64,000 nt of DNA from Acinetobacter sp. ANC 7912 (lineage in GTDB: Bacteria > Pseudomonadota > Gammaproteobacteria > Pseudomonadales > Moraxellaceae): NCBI RefSeq assembly GCF_039862785.1, contig NZ_CP156795.1:1550001-1614000 (forward strand), written 5' to 3'. The position numbers and the translations under genes were made by a program. The notes under the pieces were generated by a model that saw only the letters and a list, made by a program, of their open reading frames with translations, made no database searches and was not told where the DNA came from. How positions within the stretch are numbered: the first letter of the stretch is position 1; every line of letters starts with the position of its first letter. Below are positions 52,456 to 62,565 of the stretch, one piece after another.

Positions 52456-53931
52456 TTATGCGCTAAATACAGACTGGAAAGGACTGAGTTCGACCTGAAT
52501 CGATTTGGTCTGGGTGTAATGCTGCAAGGTTACAAGCCCATTTTCACGTCCAACACCGGAGTGCTTATAACCACCGACCGGCATTTCCGCAGGTGATTCA
52601 CCCCAGGTATTAATCCAGCAGATACCGGCTTCGACCTGATGAATAATTCGGTGTGCACGGACTAAGTCTGGTGTGACGACACCTGCGGCCAGACCATAAT
52701 CGGTATCATTGGCACGGCGAATCGCTTCTTGCTCGGTATCATAACTCAAGATGCTCATGACTGGACCGAAGATTTCTTCACGTACAATGGTCATGTCATC
52801 GCGGCAGTCGGTAAACACGGTTGGCAGGACATACGCCCCTTGGGCAAACTGTTCATCCTCAGCACGGCCGCCGCCATACAATAAGCGCGCCCCTTCTATC
52901 TTGCCTTTTTCGATATAGCCCAGCACTTTTTCCATATGCTCAAAGCTGGACACCGGACCGAAATTGGTTTCAGGATCGAGAGGATCACCCATACGGATAT
53001 GTTCAACACGCTGCAAAATCTTTTCTTCAAATTTTGCTTTCAATGCCAAAGGTACAAAAACGCGAGTACCGTTAGTACACACCTGACCGGAACTATAGAA
53101 GTTGGCCATCATGGCAATATCAGCCGCCAGATCCAGATCGGCATCTTCACAGATAATGAGTGGAGATTTTCCGCCCAGCTCCATAGTGACTTCTTTCAGG
53201 CTAGAATTTGCAGCTTGTGCCATAACTTTTTTGCCGGTTGAAAGGCCACCAGTGAACGATACTTTGGCAATATCAGGATGCGAAGTCAGATAACCACCAA
53301 TTTCACCACTGCCGGTAACCACATTAAAGACACCATGCGGTACACCAGCTTCAGTATAAATTTCTGCCAGTTTCAGCGCAGTTAAAGGCGTAACTTCACT
53401 GGCTTTGAAAATCATGGCATTGCCTGCAGCGAGTGCCGGTGCAGATTTCCACAATGCGATCTGAATCGGATAATTCCATGCGCCAATTCCAGCGACAACA
53501 CCCAAAGGTTCACGGCGAGTATAGACAAAGGAACTGCTTCTCAGCGGGATTTGCTGGCCTTCAAGAACCGGTAGAATCCCCGCATAATATTCGAGTACAT
53601 CTGCACCTGTCGTAATATCAACAGTCGATGTTTCACTAAAGGCTTTACCGCTGTCCAGACTTTCTAATTTTGCCAGCTCATCGTTGCGCTCGCGTAAAAT
53701 GGCGACTGCCTTGTTCAAGATGCGCGAACGTTGAATCGCGGTCATTTCTGCCCAGATTTTTTGTCCTTGCTGTGCAGATTCAACCGCACGATCAATATCA
53801 TTTTTTGAACAGACCTGCACTTCAGCCAGGACTTCACCGGTGGCAGGATTAATAGTTTGAAACGTGCTATTGGACGTTGCATCGACATATTGTCCATGGA
53901 TATAAGGACGTTGCAGTTTGAATGTTGTCAA
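52456..53931 (-). CDS. betB: Betaine-aldehyde dehydrogenase
   Basis: Oxidises betaine aldehyde to glycine betaine with NAD(P). The 491-residue aldehyde dehydrogenase has the catalytic Glu in [12 protein letters not shown] and Cys in [17 protein letters not shown]. Other family blocks are [22 protein letters not shown] and [12 protein letters not shown]. It lies between betI (21 bp upstream) and betA, forming one operon for making the osmoprotectant. Confidence 0.97.
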   Translation of the reverse strand: MTTFKLQRPYIHGQYVDATSNSTFQTINPATGEVLAEVQVCSKNDIDRAVESAQQGQKIWAEMTAIQRSRILNKAVAILRERNDELAKLESLDSGKAFSETSTVDITTGADVLEYYAGILPVLEGQQIPLRSSSFVYTRREPLGVVAGIGAWNYPIQIALWKSAPALAAGNAMIFKASEVTPLTALKLAEIYTEAGVPHGVFNVVTGSGEIGGYLTSHPDIAKVSFTGGLSTGKKVMAQAANSSLKEVTMELGGKSPLIICEDADLDLAADIAMMANFYSSGQVCTNGTRVFVPLALKAKFEEKILQRVEHIRMGDPLDPETNFGPVSSFEHMEKVLGYIEKGKIEGARLLYGGGRAEDEQFAQGAYVLPTVFTDCRDDMTIVREEIFGPVMSILSYDTEQEAIRRANDTDYGLAAGVVTPDLVRAHRIIHQVEAGICWINTWGESPAEMPVGGYKHSGVGRENGLVTLQHYTQTKSIQVELSPFQSVFSA

Positions 53932-53952
53932 TGGAATTCCCTCGCAGATTGG

Positions 53953-54531
53953 TTATTTGAGTTGTTGCCGGATATATTCACTACACAGTTCAATCGGCAG
54001 TTCTGGATCAATTTCGCCACTTACTAAAGCACCTCTTAGCCAGAATCCATCAATGAGTGCAGCCAGACCTTGTGCTGCCTTCTCAGCTTGATCCTTACTC
54101 AGCTTTTTCATGAATTCATATTTAAGATTGGAATGTAAGCGGTAATGGTTTATTTGCTGTAAACGATGTAAATCGGGCTGATGCAGACTGCTGGCCCAAA
54201 AAGCCAACCACACCTTCATGGCCGCTTTATCCGTTTGTGGAGCAGTAAAATTGCCACGCACAATCGCCAGTAAGCGTTGTTCAGGGGCGTCATTCACCTG
54301 TGACTTGATTTCAGCAACAGACTTACCTAATTGCTGCAATAAGTAACGCATTGTGGCTTCAATTAACCCATTTTTACCTTGAAAATAATGACTTATGATG
54401 CCGGTTGAGACACCTGCCCTCTGAGCAATCTGACTAATTGAAGCTTCTGCAAAACCTAGCTCATTGACTGCAGCTAAGGTGGCATCGATCAGTTGCTGAC
54501 GACGGATCGGTTGCATACCAACTTTTGGCAT
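53953..54531 (-). CDS. betI: TetR-family choline-responsive repressor
   Basis: The 192-residue repressor has a helix-turn-helix in [37 protein letters not shown] (about residues 27-63) and the BetI start [15 protein letters not shown]. It shuts off the bet genes unless choline is present. It is first in the operon and divergent from betT. The palindrome at 54620-54639 is its likely operator. Confidence 0.96.
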   Translation of the reverse strand: MPKVGMQPIRRQQLIDATLAAVNELGFAEASISQIAQRAGVSTGIISHYFQGKNGLIEATMRYLLQQLGKSVAEIKSQVNDAPEQRLLAIVRGNFTAPQTDKAAMKVWLAFWASSLHQPDLHRLQQINHYRLHSNLKYEFMKKLSKDQAEKAAQGLAALIDGFWLRGALVSGEIDPELPIELCSEYIRQQLK

Positions 54532-54619
54532 AGGACTAACCTGAATAACGGATGTAGCAATAAAAAATCATTCTGCTAATGCAAATAGCTGAATGATGTA
54601 ACAATTCATAAACGCTTTT

Positions 54620-54639
54620 TTAATTGAACGTTCAATTAA
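54620..54639. promoter_or_regulatory. BetI operator
   Basis: TTAATTGAACGTTCAATTAA, a perfect 20-bp palindrome in the divergent betI-betT region. It contains the ATTGAACGTTCAAT core known for BetI sites and can serve both directions. Confidence 0.8.
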
Positions 54640-54802
54640 TAAAAATTATACTGCCAGCTCACCCTTGATGTACAGCGCAGTTTGTTTTGGATTTGCAAAA
54701 GTTTGTAATTCACGAAAACAAGGAAGCTTTAGGGCCAACTTTTGCTTTTAAATCACACTGCACTGTAGATCATCCGGCAACAAAAACGATGGTCAGAGAT
54801 TT

Positions 54803-56839
54803 ATGCAAAAGAAAAACGAAGAGGTGCAAGATAGTCTGAATAAGGTAGTCTTTTATTGTTCGGCGACGCTTATTCTGCTGTTTTCTATCATCACGATTTT
54901 ATTTAATGAACAAGCCAATCTAGTCATTATTAATATTTTAAACTGGGTCAGTAGTACCTTTAGCTGGTATTACCTGCTGGCGGCAACGCTGTATCTGGTT
55001 TTTATAGTCTTTATCGCCTGCTCACGTTATGGCGAAATCAAGCTTGGTCCCAAACATTCTAAACCCGAATTCAGCCTGCTGAGCTGGTCGGCCATGTTGT
55101 TCTCAGCCGGGATCGGGATTGACTTGATGTTCTTCTCGGTCGCTGAACCTCTGTCGCACTATATGAGTCCACCAGTGGGTGAAGCTGAAACCTTTGAAGC
55201 CGCACGTCAGTCCATGGTCTGGACCCTGTTTCACTATGGTCTGACCGGCTGGAGCATGTATGCGCTGATTGGGGTTGCGTTGGGTTATTTCAGTTATCGC
55301 TATAATTTACCGCTGACAATTCGCTCTGCGCTTTATCCTATTTTTGGAAAAAGAATTAATGGCCCAATTGGCCATACAGTAGATACCGCTGCAGTACTCG
55401 GTACGATTTTTGGTATTGCCACAACCTGCGGTATTGGTGTGGTTCAGCTGAACTACGGTCTGCATGTCCTGTTCGGCTTGCCGGAAAATATCTGGATTCA
55501 AACTGCATTAATTGGTGTTGCAGTCATTATTACTATTATTTCCGTGACTGCGGGTGTCAATAAAGGTATTCGGGTTCTGTCTGAAATTAATATCTATGTA
55601 TCAATCGGGTTGCTGCTCTTTATTCTCTTTATGGGAAATACAGAGTTTTTATTAGCGGCTCTAATTCAGAATTTTGGTGATTATCTCAGCCAGTTCCCGA
55701 AACTCTCTTTAAGCAGTTTTCCTTTTGAGCAGCCTAAAGAATGGATGAATAGCTGGACGCTGTTCTTCTGGGCATGGTGGATTGCCTGGTCGCCTTTTGT
55801 CGGTCTGTTCCTGGCACGTATTTCCCGTGGTCGTACTATTCGTGAATTTGTCACCGGGACTTTAGTTATTCCTCTGTTATTTACCCTGACCTGGTTGTCT
55901 ATTTTCGGTAACAGTGCTTTATACAGCGTGATTTTTGATGGTAATACTCAGCTTGCGACAACTGTTTTAGAAAATCCAGCGCATGGTTTTTATGACCTGC
56001 TAGCACAGTATCCAGGTTTCACATTTCTCGCAGGTGTCGCCACCATTACAGGTTTGCTGTTCTATGTGACTTCAGCGGATTCAGGGGCATTGGTATTGGG
56101 GAACTTCACCACTAAATTCACTAATATTGAGCATGATTCACCGCGCTGGCTCAGTGTGTTCTGGGCCATTGCTATCGGTTTGCTAACTTTGGCAATGCTC
56201 ATGGCGAATGGCGTGACAGCATTACAGAACACCACGATTATTATGGGTCTGCCTTTTAGTTTCGTGATTTTCTTTGTGATGGCCGGACTGTATAAGTCCT
56301 TGCGTCTGGAGGATTTTCGGCAGGCCAGTACCAGTCTGAATGCTGCGCCTGTGGTCGGTAATGTGGATATCCTGAACTGGAAGAAGCGTCTGAGCCGGGT
56401 CATGCTGCATCCAAGCCTATCCCAGACCCGAACCATGCTGGATAATGTTTGCAAACCAGCCATTGAGGCCGTTGCAACCGAGTTAATTGACAAAGGCATT
56501 CAAGTAAATATTCAGGAAAAACCGCTTGAGGAAGAACCTGAACTGTATCATCTGGATCTCACCATTCAGCTGGATGAAGAAGAAAACTTTGTCTATGAAA
56601 TATGGCCGGTACGCTATGACACGCCAAATTTCAGTTCACGGGGTAAACGAACCAAACGTTATTACTATCGTCTGGAAAGTTATCTGTTTGAAGGCTCTCA
56701 GGGCAACGATCTGGTCGGTTATAGTAAGGAACAGGTGATCAATGACATCCTGGATAAATATGAACGCCATATGATGTATCTGCATATTAACCGGATCAGC
56801 CCAGGTAAACGTCCGCTGTTCCCGGACCGTGAAATCTAG
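54803..56839 (+). CDS. betT: BCCT-family choline transporter
   Basis: The 678-residue inner-membrane protein has 12 predicted helices (about residues 15-505) and the BCCT tryptophan-rich segment FFWAWWIAWSPFVGLFLARISRGRTIREF. The SWSAMLFSAGIGIDLMFFSVAEPL segment is also typical. A cytoplasmic tail of about 170 residues follows; such tails in BetT-type carriers sense osmotic stress. It imports choline for BetAB. It is divergent from betI and co-directional with the marC-like gene 25 bp downstream. Confidence 0.95.
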   Translation: MQKKNEEVQDSLNKVVFYCSATLILLFSIITILFNEQANLVIINILNWVSSTFSWYYLLAATLYLVFIVFIACSRYGEIKLGPKHSKPEFSLLSWSAMLFSAGIGIDLMFFSVAEPLSHYMSPPVGEAETFEAARQSMVWTLFHYGLTGWSMYALIGVALGYFSYRYNLPLTIRSALYPIFGKRINGPIGHTVDTAAVLGTIFGIATTCGIGVVQLNYGLHVLFGLPENIWIQTALIGVAVIITIISVTAGVNKGIRVLSEINIYVSIGLLLFILFMGNTEFLLAALIQNFGDYLSQFPKLSLSSFPFEQPKEWMNSWTLFFWAWWIAWSPFVGLFLARISRGRTIREFVTGTLVIPLLFTLTWLSIFGNSALYSVIFDGNTQLATTVLENPAHGFYDLLAQYPGFTFLAGVATITGLLFYVTSADSGALVLGNFTTKFTNIEHDSPRWLSVFWAIAIGLLTLAMLMANGVTALQNTTIIMGLPFSFVIFFVMAGLYKSLRLEDFRQASTSLNAAPVVGNVDILNWKKRLSRVMLHPSLSQTRTMLDNVCKPAIEAVATELIDKGIQVNIQEKPLEEEPELYHLDLTIQLDEEENFVYEIWPVRYDTPNFSSRGKRTKRYYYRLESYLFEGSQGNDLVGYSKEQVINDILDKYERHMMYLHINRISPGKRPLFPDREI

Positions 56840-56864
56840 GATATCTCAACTACGGAAGGACTGA

Positions 56865-57476
56865 ATGATGTCAGAAAGTTTGAATGCATTTGCCCTGTTT
56901 TTCTCCCTGCTCAACCCTTTTCTGATGAGTATCTATATGCTCGGAATTATCCGTAATTCCGACGCAAAAGTATTCAACATGGCATTGATTCAGGGCAGTC
57001 TGATCAGCTTTATTGTGTTCATCATTTTTGCAAAAACCGGTGAAGCCTTCTTTAATGAAGTCTTGCATGTACGGTTTGAGTCCTTCCAGATTTTTGGCGG
57101 TATTATTTTTCTGGTGATTGGCTATCGTTATGTCTTTGAAGGTGCTGATACGATTGGTGTGATGCGTGGAGCGCCCAGTCATCTGGCGGGTACGATTGCC
57201 ATGCCGTTTATGATCGGTCCCGGCACCATTTCGGCTTCCGTGATTACCGGGATTCAGCTCAGTTTAATGCAAACCATTCTGGTGATCTTTTTCACTTTAT
57301 TTTTAACCTGTAGCTTACTGATCCTGATGAAGTATCTGCATGATCATATGCAGCACAAATATTCTAATTATATTGACCTTTATGTCGATATCGTTGGTCG
57401 TGTCGCAGCACTATTAATCGGAACCATCGCCATTGATATGATTGTGACAGGTGTCAGTGGCATCATACAGAAATAA
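56865..57476 (+). CDS. MarC-family (UPF0056) membrane protein
   Basis: The 203-residue protein has six predicted helices and the MarC-like blocks FSLLNPFLMSIYMLGI at the N-terminus and GTIAMPFMIGPGTISASVI in the middle. The family has no proven function; the old link to antibiotic resistance is not supported for most members. It follows betT by 25 bp with a GGAAGGA ribosome-binding site and is probably co-transcribed. Two start codons are adjacent (56865 and 56868). Confidence 0.85.
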   Translation: MMSESLNAFALFFSLLNPFLMSIYMLGIIRNSDAKVFNMALIQGSLISFIVFIIFAKTGEAFFNEVLHVRFESFQIFGGIIFLVIGYRYVFEGADTIGVMRGAPSHLAGTIAMPFMIGPGTISASVITGIQLSLMQTILVIFFTLFLTCSLLILMKYLHDHMQHKYSNYIDLYVDIVGRVAALLIGTIAIDMIVTGVSGIIQK

Positions 57477-57484
57477 TTTAATCA

Positions 57485-57688
57485 TTATAAAAGTCGTCTT
57501 AACTGCTTGTTGCGTGTCACCAATCCCAAGACTTTTCGGCGCGCCATAATATCTTCTTGGCTGCATTTCAGCATTTCACTGAGCTGTTCAATCGGCAAGT
57601 GATTATTTTCGATTAGAATAATGTCCTGCTCACGCGTCCAATGTGCCGTGAGCAATTTAGCGGTTAATTTCTTGGTATTTACTCTCAT
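57485..57688 (-). CDS. Small HTH/SANT-like hypothetical protein
   Basis: 67 residues, highly basic at both ends. The centre, HWTREQDIILIENNHLPIEQLSEMLKCSQEDIMARRKVLGL, reads like a Myb/SANT-type or small helix-turn-helix: a Trp followed by three helices and a recognition-like stretch. It could bind DNA. It is convergent with the marC-like gene, 8 bp apart. I do not recognise a named family. Confidence 0.55.
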   Translation of the reverse strand: MRVNTKKLTAKLLTAHWTREQDIILIENNHLPIEQLSEMLKCSQEDIMARRKVLGLVTRNKQLRRLL

Positions 57689-57832
57689 TCATTTCAACAT
57701 ATCATCAAACAGTTGATTTTATTTTAAAACACTATAAATCATGTGCTGTTGAAGTCTGGTAAATGAAAATTTGTGGTTTGAAACGGATTTATTTAAGTAA
57801 CCTGAGTTCGATATAAAAAAAGAGTAGAAAAA

Positions 57833-57889
57833 AAGCCCTGTTTTTGTAACATATTGGTTCTCAAGACAAAATGTTATAAAACAAGGCTT
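57833..57889 (+). promoter_or_regulatory. Long hairpin over the IS982 transposase ribosome-binding site
   Basis: Arms at 57833-57852 and 57871-57889 pair over 17 of about 20 positions (AAGCC, TGTTTT and TAACAT blocks). The downstream arm contains AAGG, the likely Shine-Dalgarno, and ends 4 nt before the ATG. Confidence 0.5.
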
Positions 57890-57893
57890 CTCA

Positions 57894-58757
57894 ATGGATC
57901 ATATTACCGAATTATTTTGTATTTTGGATGATTTCTGCAAAAAATTTAATGAATCTTTAGAGAAAGCTTTAATTTCTAATCAAAAAACCAGGTTGAAAAA
58001 GTCAGCTTTAAGCTTGTCTGAAGCAATGACCATTGTCATTTTATTTCATCAATCCGGTTTTAGATTCTTCAAATATTTTTATTGCCAAATGATCGTTCCA
58101 TTCTGGAAATCTGCTTTTCCTAAACTGCTTAGCTACAACCGATTTATTGAAATCATGCCCCGTTGTTTGCAAGCTCTGAGTAGCTTCTTCCATCAGGTGA
58201 AAGGAAAAGATACGGGAATCAGTATCATTGACTCCACTAAATTGGTAGTTTGCCATAATCTTCGGATTAAAAGGCATCGTGTATTTAAAGGCTTGGCCGG
58301 TCGTGGAAAAAGTAGTACGGGTTGGTTTTATGGTTTTAAATTACATCTCGTTATCAATAATTTAGGTGAAATTATTAATCTCAAGCTGACATCGGGAAAT
58401 GTTCATGATGTTGCTATATTAGAATCTTTAACTCAAGAATTAAAAGGGATCCTACTCGGAGACAAAGGCTATTTGAGCAAAGCAAAAGCCGAAGCTTTAG
58501 CAGCAAGAGGACTGAAAATATTGACCCCATCACGTCGGAATATGAAAAATAAACCCATCCAAACTGAAGAAGAAAAACAATTACTTTGCAGAAGAGGATT
58601 GATCGAAACAGTGAATGATCAATTAAAAAATTTACATCAACTTGAACATTCACGTCATCGTTCGGTAAATAACTTCATGGTGAATATCATGGCTGCTGTA
58701 GTGGCTTATTGTTTGAACCCCAATAAGCCAACTTTCCAAAATATGCTAAAAGGTTAA
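57894..58757 (+). CDS. IS982-family transposase
   Basis: The 287-residue DDE transposase appears intact: Asp in SIIDSTKLVVCHN, Asp in LLGDKGYLSK, Glu in GLIETVNDQLKNLHQLEHSRHRS. The N-terminal segment LSLSEAMTIVILFHQSGFRFFKYFY is typical of IS982. It begins 4 nt after a hairpin that may limit translation from outside transcripts. The element lies between the small HTH-like gene and the P-II gene. Confidence 0.9.
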   Translation: MDHITELFCILDDFCKKFNESLEKALISNQKTRLKKSALSLSEAMTIVILFHQSGFRFFKYFYCQMIVPFWKSAFPKLLSYNRFIEIMPRCLQALSSFFHQVKGKDTGISIIDSTKLVVCHNLRIKRHRVFKGLAGRGKSSTGWFYGFKLHLVINNLGEIINLKLTSGNVHDVAILESLTQELKGILLGDKGYLSKAKAEALAARGLKILTPSRRNMKNKPIQTEEEKQLLCRRGLIETVNDQLKNLHQLEHSRHRSVNNFMVNIMAAVVAYCLNPNKPTFQNMLKG

Positions 58758-58927
58758 GTAATAGATAGTCATCCGAGATACTCAAATTTTAAAACGCTGA
58801 TGATTAAGCTTAACTATTATGAAAAGTTATAAATCAAATACATAAATCCATTTAATTTCATATGAATTGAAAAATAATATCATTGCTTATTCTTCATCCA
58901 TCACCTATTTTTAAATCATTACAATAA

Positions 58928-59281
<354 letters not shown>

Positions 59282-59378
59282 GATGTTTGTTTAAACCTAA
59301 AATCTATCTTTATTCAAGTGTGGTTCATGAAGCTAAATAAATTATATTTCACTTCGATATAGACCAATAATTTACTAA

Positions 59379-59416
59379 AAAGCTCACCCATCTCATGATG
59401 CAGTGAGCTTTATTCT
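59379..59416 (+). terminator. Terminator after the P-II gene
   Basis: Arms AAAGCTCAC/GTGAGCTTT with a 15-nt loop and TATTCT tail. Confidence 0.6.
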
Positions 59417-59447
59417 GAATAAATGAAAAATCAAATCTTTTAAATCT

Positions 59448-59651
59448 TTAGTTTTGAATTTTAGCCTCAACAGTTTTGGCCTGTAAAACCTCGGCATCTG
59501 TTACCGTCACTTTCTTTTTCTCCTGGTATTCTGCAGCTTTGGCAATATTTTTTTCAGCAAAATGCAAACCACCCTCGCCCGCCATACTGACTGTCGTGAA
59601 CATGGAAATGCTACCTAAAAATGCGAGAGTAGATATTATTCTTACTTTCAT
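59448..59651 (-). CDS. Small secreted hypothetical protein
   Basis: 67 residues with a clear signal peptide (MKVRIISTLAFLGSISMFTTVSMA, cleavage near residue 24). The mature part is a short charged peptide of about 43 residues, rich in Lys, Glu and Ala, without Cys. It has a GGGTGAGCG-type ribosome-binding region. I do not recognise the family; a small periplasmic or surface peptide is likely. Confidence 0.65.
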   Translation of the reverse strand: MKVRIISTLAFLGSISMFTTVSMAGEGGLHFAEKNIAKAAEYQEKKKVTVTDAEVLQAKTVEAKIQN

Positions 59652-59845
59652 CGCTCACCCTCCAACTTTTTAACTACTGAACTGATTTTGTTTGTTTTAT
59701 ATCAAGCAATTATTATTCCAATTCTTAAATTTGATCATATTTTATTCACTATAATCTAGCATATTCTTTATTAAATAAAACAATGCAATATCAATCACAT
59801 ATTTTTGCCTATCTTTCCTTTTATAAAATTCAGATGAAATAATAA

Positions 59846-59878
59846 AAAACCTCAAAGATGAATGATCTTTGAGGTTTT
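59846..59878 (-). terminator. Terminator after the Fsr-like gene
   Basis: Perfect 14-bp arms AAAACCTCAAAGAT/ATCTTTGAGGTTTT with a 5-nt loop; the minus strand continues with TTATT. It lies 45 bp past the stop codon. Confidence 0.85.
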
Positions 59879-59922
59879 AAACAGGCACAATCTACATTCA
59901 GAAGATCGTTCAAATGCTATTT

Positions 59923-61125
59923 TTATTTTTGCGTCTTAGGCAGGAAGAAGCTCAATATGCCTAATAATGGCAGGTATGAACATAACTGGAAGACCCACGC
60001 GATGCTGGTATGATCTGCCACATAACCTAATCCGGCTGCTGCAATCCCGCTGATGCCAAACATCACACCAAACATCAGTCCAGCAATCGTTCCGACACGA
60101 CCTGGGACTGCTTCCTGGGCATAAACCACCATGGCAGAAAATGCTGAAGATAAAATCAGGCCTGCAAAAATTGAAAAGATACAGGTCCAGAATAAATTGG
60201 CATACGGCATGAGTAAGGCAAATGGTGCCATGCCCAAAAAGGAAAACCAGATCACTGCATTTCGGCCAATCCGGTCACCAATTGGGCCACCAAAGAAAGT
60301 ACCCATTGCCACGGCACCTAAAAAGGCAAATAGATATAATTGTGCATCTCGAATTGAGATGCCAAATTTATCAATGAGATAGAAAGTAAAATAGTTGCTG
60401 ATGCTTACGGTATAGGTAAACTTGGCGATCATCAGGATACCAATGACACCAAGCGCACGTACTAAAGTGGTTCCCTGCAGTTTAGCCGCTGCTGTACTAC
60501 CCATCTTTTTTAGTTGTGTCTGACTATTTGTAATGGTCCAGCGGCTAACCTTAAACAGCACAAATATTCCAAAAGCAGCAAACAGCATTAGCCATGCTGA
60601 AGATGCCTGACCATTGGGAATAATAATCAGTGCAGCCAGTAAAGGCCCTACCGCAGAACCACTATTGCCACCCACCTGAAAGGCCGATTGTGCAGTGCCG
60701 AGCTTGCCACCTGATGCCATACGCGCGACTCGGGATGCTTCTGGATGAAAAGTCGAAGAACCGATCCCGATAATCGCAGCAGCAACTAGCAACATTGCAA
60801 AACTCTGCGATAGAGCTAATAGCAAAATTCCAAATAAGGTAAAACCCATACCGATCGGTAGCAAATAAGGCTTTGGATATTTGTCGGTATAGAAGCCCAC
60901 CCAAGGCTGCAATAAAGAAGCCGTCAATTGATACACGAGAGAAATTAAGCCGATCTGACCGAAACTCAGGTCATAATTGGTTTTCAGCAAAGGATAGATC
61001 GCTGGTAAACAGGCTTGAATCAGGTCATTGAGAAAATGTGCAAGGGCAACAGCAAAAACAATGGGTAAAACCATTTTTGAGGCAGACTGCGTTACTTCGG
61101 CCTGTGCGGTATCCGTCATATTCAT
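59923..61125 (-). CDS. MFS transporter, fosmidomycin-resistance (Fsr) type
   Basis: The 400-residue inner-membrane protein has 12 predicted helices. The family start VALAHFLNDLIQACLPAIYPLLKTNYDLSFGQIGLI and the blocks GIGSSTFHPEASRVARMASGGKLGTAQSAFQVGGNSGSAVGPLLAA are characteristic of Fsr-like drug exporters. It is transcribed alone, downstream of the mod genes in the same direction. The natural substrate is unknown. Confidence 0.88.
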   Translation of the reverse strand: MNMTDTAQAEVTQSASKMVLPIVFAVALAHFLNDLIQACLPAIYPLLKTNYDLSFGQIGLISLVYQLTASLLQPWVGFYTDKYPKPYLLPIGMGFTLFGILLLALSQSFAMLLVAAAIIGIGSSTFHPEASRVARMASGGKLGTAQSAFQVGGNSGSAVGPLLAALIIIPNGQASSAWLMLFAAFGIFVLFKVSRWTITNSQTQLKKMGSTAAAKLQGTTLVRALGVIGILMIAKFTYTVSISNYFTFYLIDKFGISIRDAQLYLFAFLGAVAMGTFFGGPIGDRIGRNAVIWFSFLGMAPFALLMPYANLFWTCIFSIFAGLILSSAFSAMVVYAQEAVPGRVGTIAGLMFGVMFGISGIAAAGLGYVADHTSIAWVFQLCSYLPLLGILSFFLPKTQK

Positions 61126-61222
61126 CCATGTCGTATTCGGTAATGGCTGAAGATTATACGCTAAGCCAAATTACTTGAAATTTATTTTATTTTTCTATTT
61201 TTTCGTATTTTCAAATCATTCA

Positions 61223-61873
61223 TTACGGCAAATTGCTCAAGCGATGATCTTTTAATTCAATCATTTCTGCATCTAGCTGTTCTAACTCCTCATGATGATG
61301 GGTCACATAAATCATCGGCACCTGAATTTCATCCCGGATTCGGGCTAAAAAAGGCAGGATTTGCTGTTTCAGTTTGCTATCTAATCCTGTGAGTGGTTCA
61401 TCAAGTAAGAGTAATTCAGGGCTAGATAACAGTGCCCGACCGATGGAAACACGTTGTGCTTCACCTCCTGATAATTGTTGCACCCGTCGTTCTAATAAAT
61501 GATCAATTTCCAGCAACTTCGCAATTTCATTTAAATGGAATTTGCTCTGTTTCAGTTTGCCCCAGTTTTTGGCATACAGCAGATTCTGTTGCACATTCAT
61601 GTGTGGAAATAACATCACTTGCTGAAACACCAAAGCGATTTTACGTTGATGCATTGGAAGATCAATTTTCTGGCTTGTATCTGTCAGGATCTGTTGATTT
61701 AAATGAATAAAGCCTGTTTGTGGTTGATAGAGTCCAAGTAGCAGTTTCAAAAAGGTCGTTTTACCTGCACCGGATGGCCCAATAATGCCTAATACCGAAT
61801 GTTGCATCTGGATGGCTGCATCCAAACTAAAGTTTTTATTTTGATAATGAAACTCACACTGCAGCATTAGCAC
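61223..61873 (-). CDS. modC: Molybdate ABC transporter ATPase, short form without TOBE domain
   Basis: The 216-residue ATPase is complete in its nucleotide-binding domain: GPSGAGKTTFLKLLLGL Walker A, LSGGEAQRVSIGRALL signature, LLLLDEPLTGLD Walker B and the switch His in YVTHHHEE. It ends there. Classical ModC has about 350 residues with a C-terminal molybdate-binding TOBE part. The ORF ends cleanly and the operon order is normal, so this is a natural short form rather than an obvious truncation. It overlaps modB by 7 nt. Confidence 0.87.
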   Translation of the reverse strand: MLMLQCEFHYQNKNFSLDAAIQMQHSVLGIIGPSGAGKTTFLKLLLGLYQPQTGFIHLNQQILTDTSQKIDLPMHQRKIALVFQQVMLFPHMNVQQNLLYAKNWGKLKQSKFHLNEIAKLLEIDHLLERRVQQLSGGEAQRVSIGRALLSSPELLLLDEPLTGLDSKLKQQILPFLARIRDEIQVPMIYVTHHHEELEQLDAEMIELKDHRLSNLP

Positions 61874-62553
61874 TCCTGAATTTTTCGCTGGTATTTCTGC
61901 ATGATCCAGTAATTTGCCAGCAAAGCGGCAAAAGCCAGCCCAAGAGACAACAATACCAGCCGCAACGCTATTTGCTCACCATCCGGTTGTTGTAACAATG
62001 AATAGATTGCAATGGGAATAGTGCGGGTTTCATCGGGAATATTGCCAACAAAAGTAATGGTGGCACCAAATTCACCCAGACTGCGGCTAAAGCATAGAAT
62101 GCTGCCAATCAGAATACCGGGAAAAGCCAGTGGCAGACTGATACTGCAGAAGACTTTGAAGGGATGAACCCCTAATGAACTGGCAACCTGCTCCAGTTGT
62201 GGATTCATCAACTGAAAAGATAAACGGATGGGCTGCACCATGAGTGGGAAAGCCACGATCATCGCTGCTAGCACAGCCCCTTTCCAGTTAAATGCTAGTT
62301 GTATGCCCCACTGCTGTAACCATTGTCCAATCCAGCCATTGCCACCAAAAACGACCAATAATAAATAGCCCAGCACCACAGGTGGCAACACCATCGGCAT
62401 TTGCAGCAGTGCTTCCACAATATATTTCAGGCGAAATTCATAACGTGCCAGAACCCAGGCCAGCAGGATAGCAAAAGGCAAACAGATCACTGTCGCAAAG
62501 CCAGCGACTTTGGCGGACAGATACAGTGCATTCAGTTCCTCTGGCGTTAGCAT
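61867..62553 (-). CDS. modB: Molybdate ABC transporter permease
   Basis: The 228-residue permease has five to six hydrophobic segments and the coupling-loop signature EQVASSLGVHPFKVFCSISLPLAFPGILIGSILCFSRSLGEFGAT, typical of ModB/CysT. It works with ModA and ModC in molybdate uptake and lies 12 bp after modA. Confidence 0.93.
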   Translation of the reverse strand: MLTPEELNALYLSAKVAGFATVICLPFAILLAWVLARYEFRLKYIVEALLQMPMVLPPVVLGYLLLVVFGGNGWIGQWLQQWGIQLAFNWKGAVLAAMIVAFPLMVQPIRLSFQLMNPQLEQVASSLGVHPFKVFCSISLPLAFPGILIGSILCFSRSLGEFGATITFVGNIPDETRTIPIAIYSLLQQPDGEQIALRLVLLSLGLAFAALLANYWIMQKYQRKIQEC

Positions 62554-62565
62554 GCTGGACCCATC

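Larger units (their letters stand above)
57800..58787 (+). mobile_element. IS982-family insertion sequence (ends approximate)
   Basis: About 990 bp around one transposase gene. The left end ACCTGAGTTCGATAT and the right end (complement ATTTGAGTATCTCGGAT) share TGAGT and a TCG-AT stretch, so the inverted repeats are imperfect. I could not see a target duplication. Confidence 0.65.

Noticed and set aside
56062..56499. 145-codon ORF antisense to betT
   Set aside because: Complement of a well-conserved BCCT coding region with no protein family character.
57780..58800. Target-site duplication of the IS982 element
   Set aside because: No convincing direct repeat flanks the proposed ends; a short AAACG match is too far from the borders.
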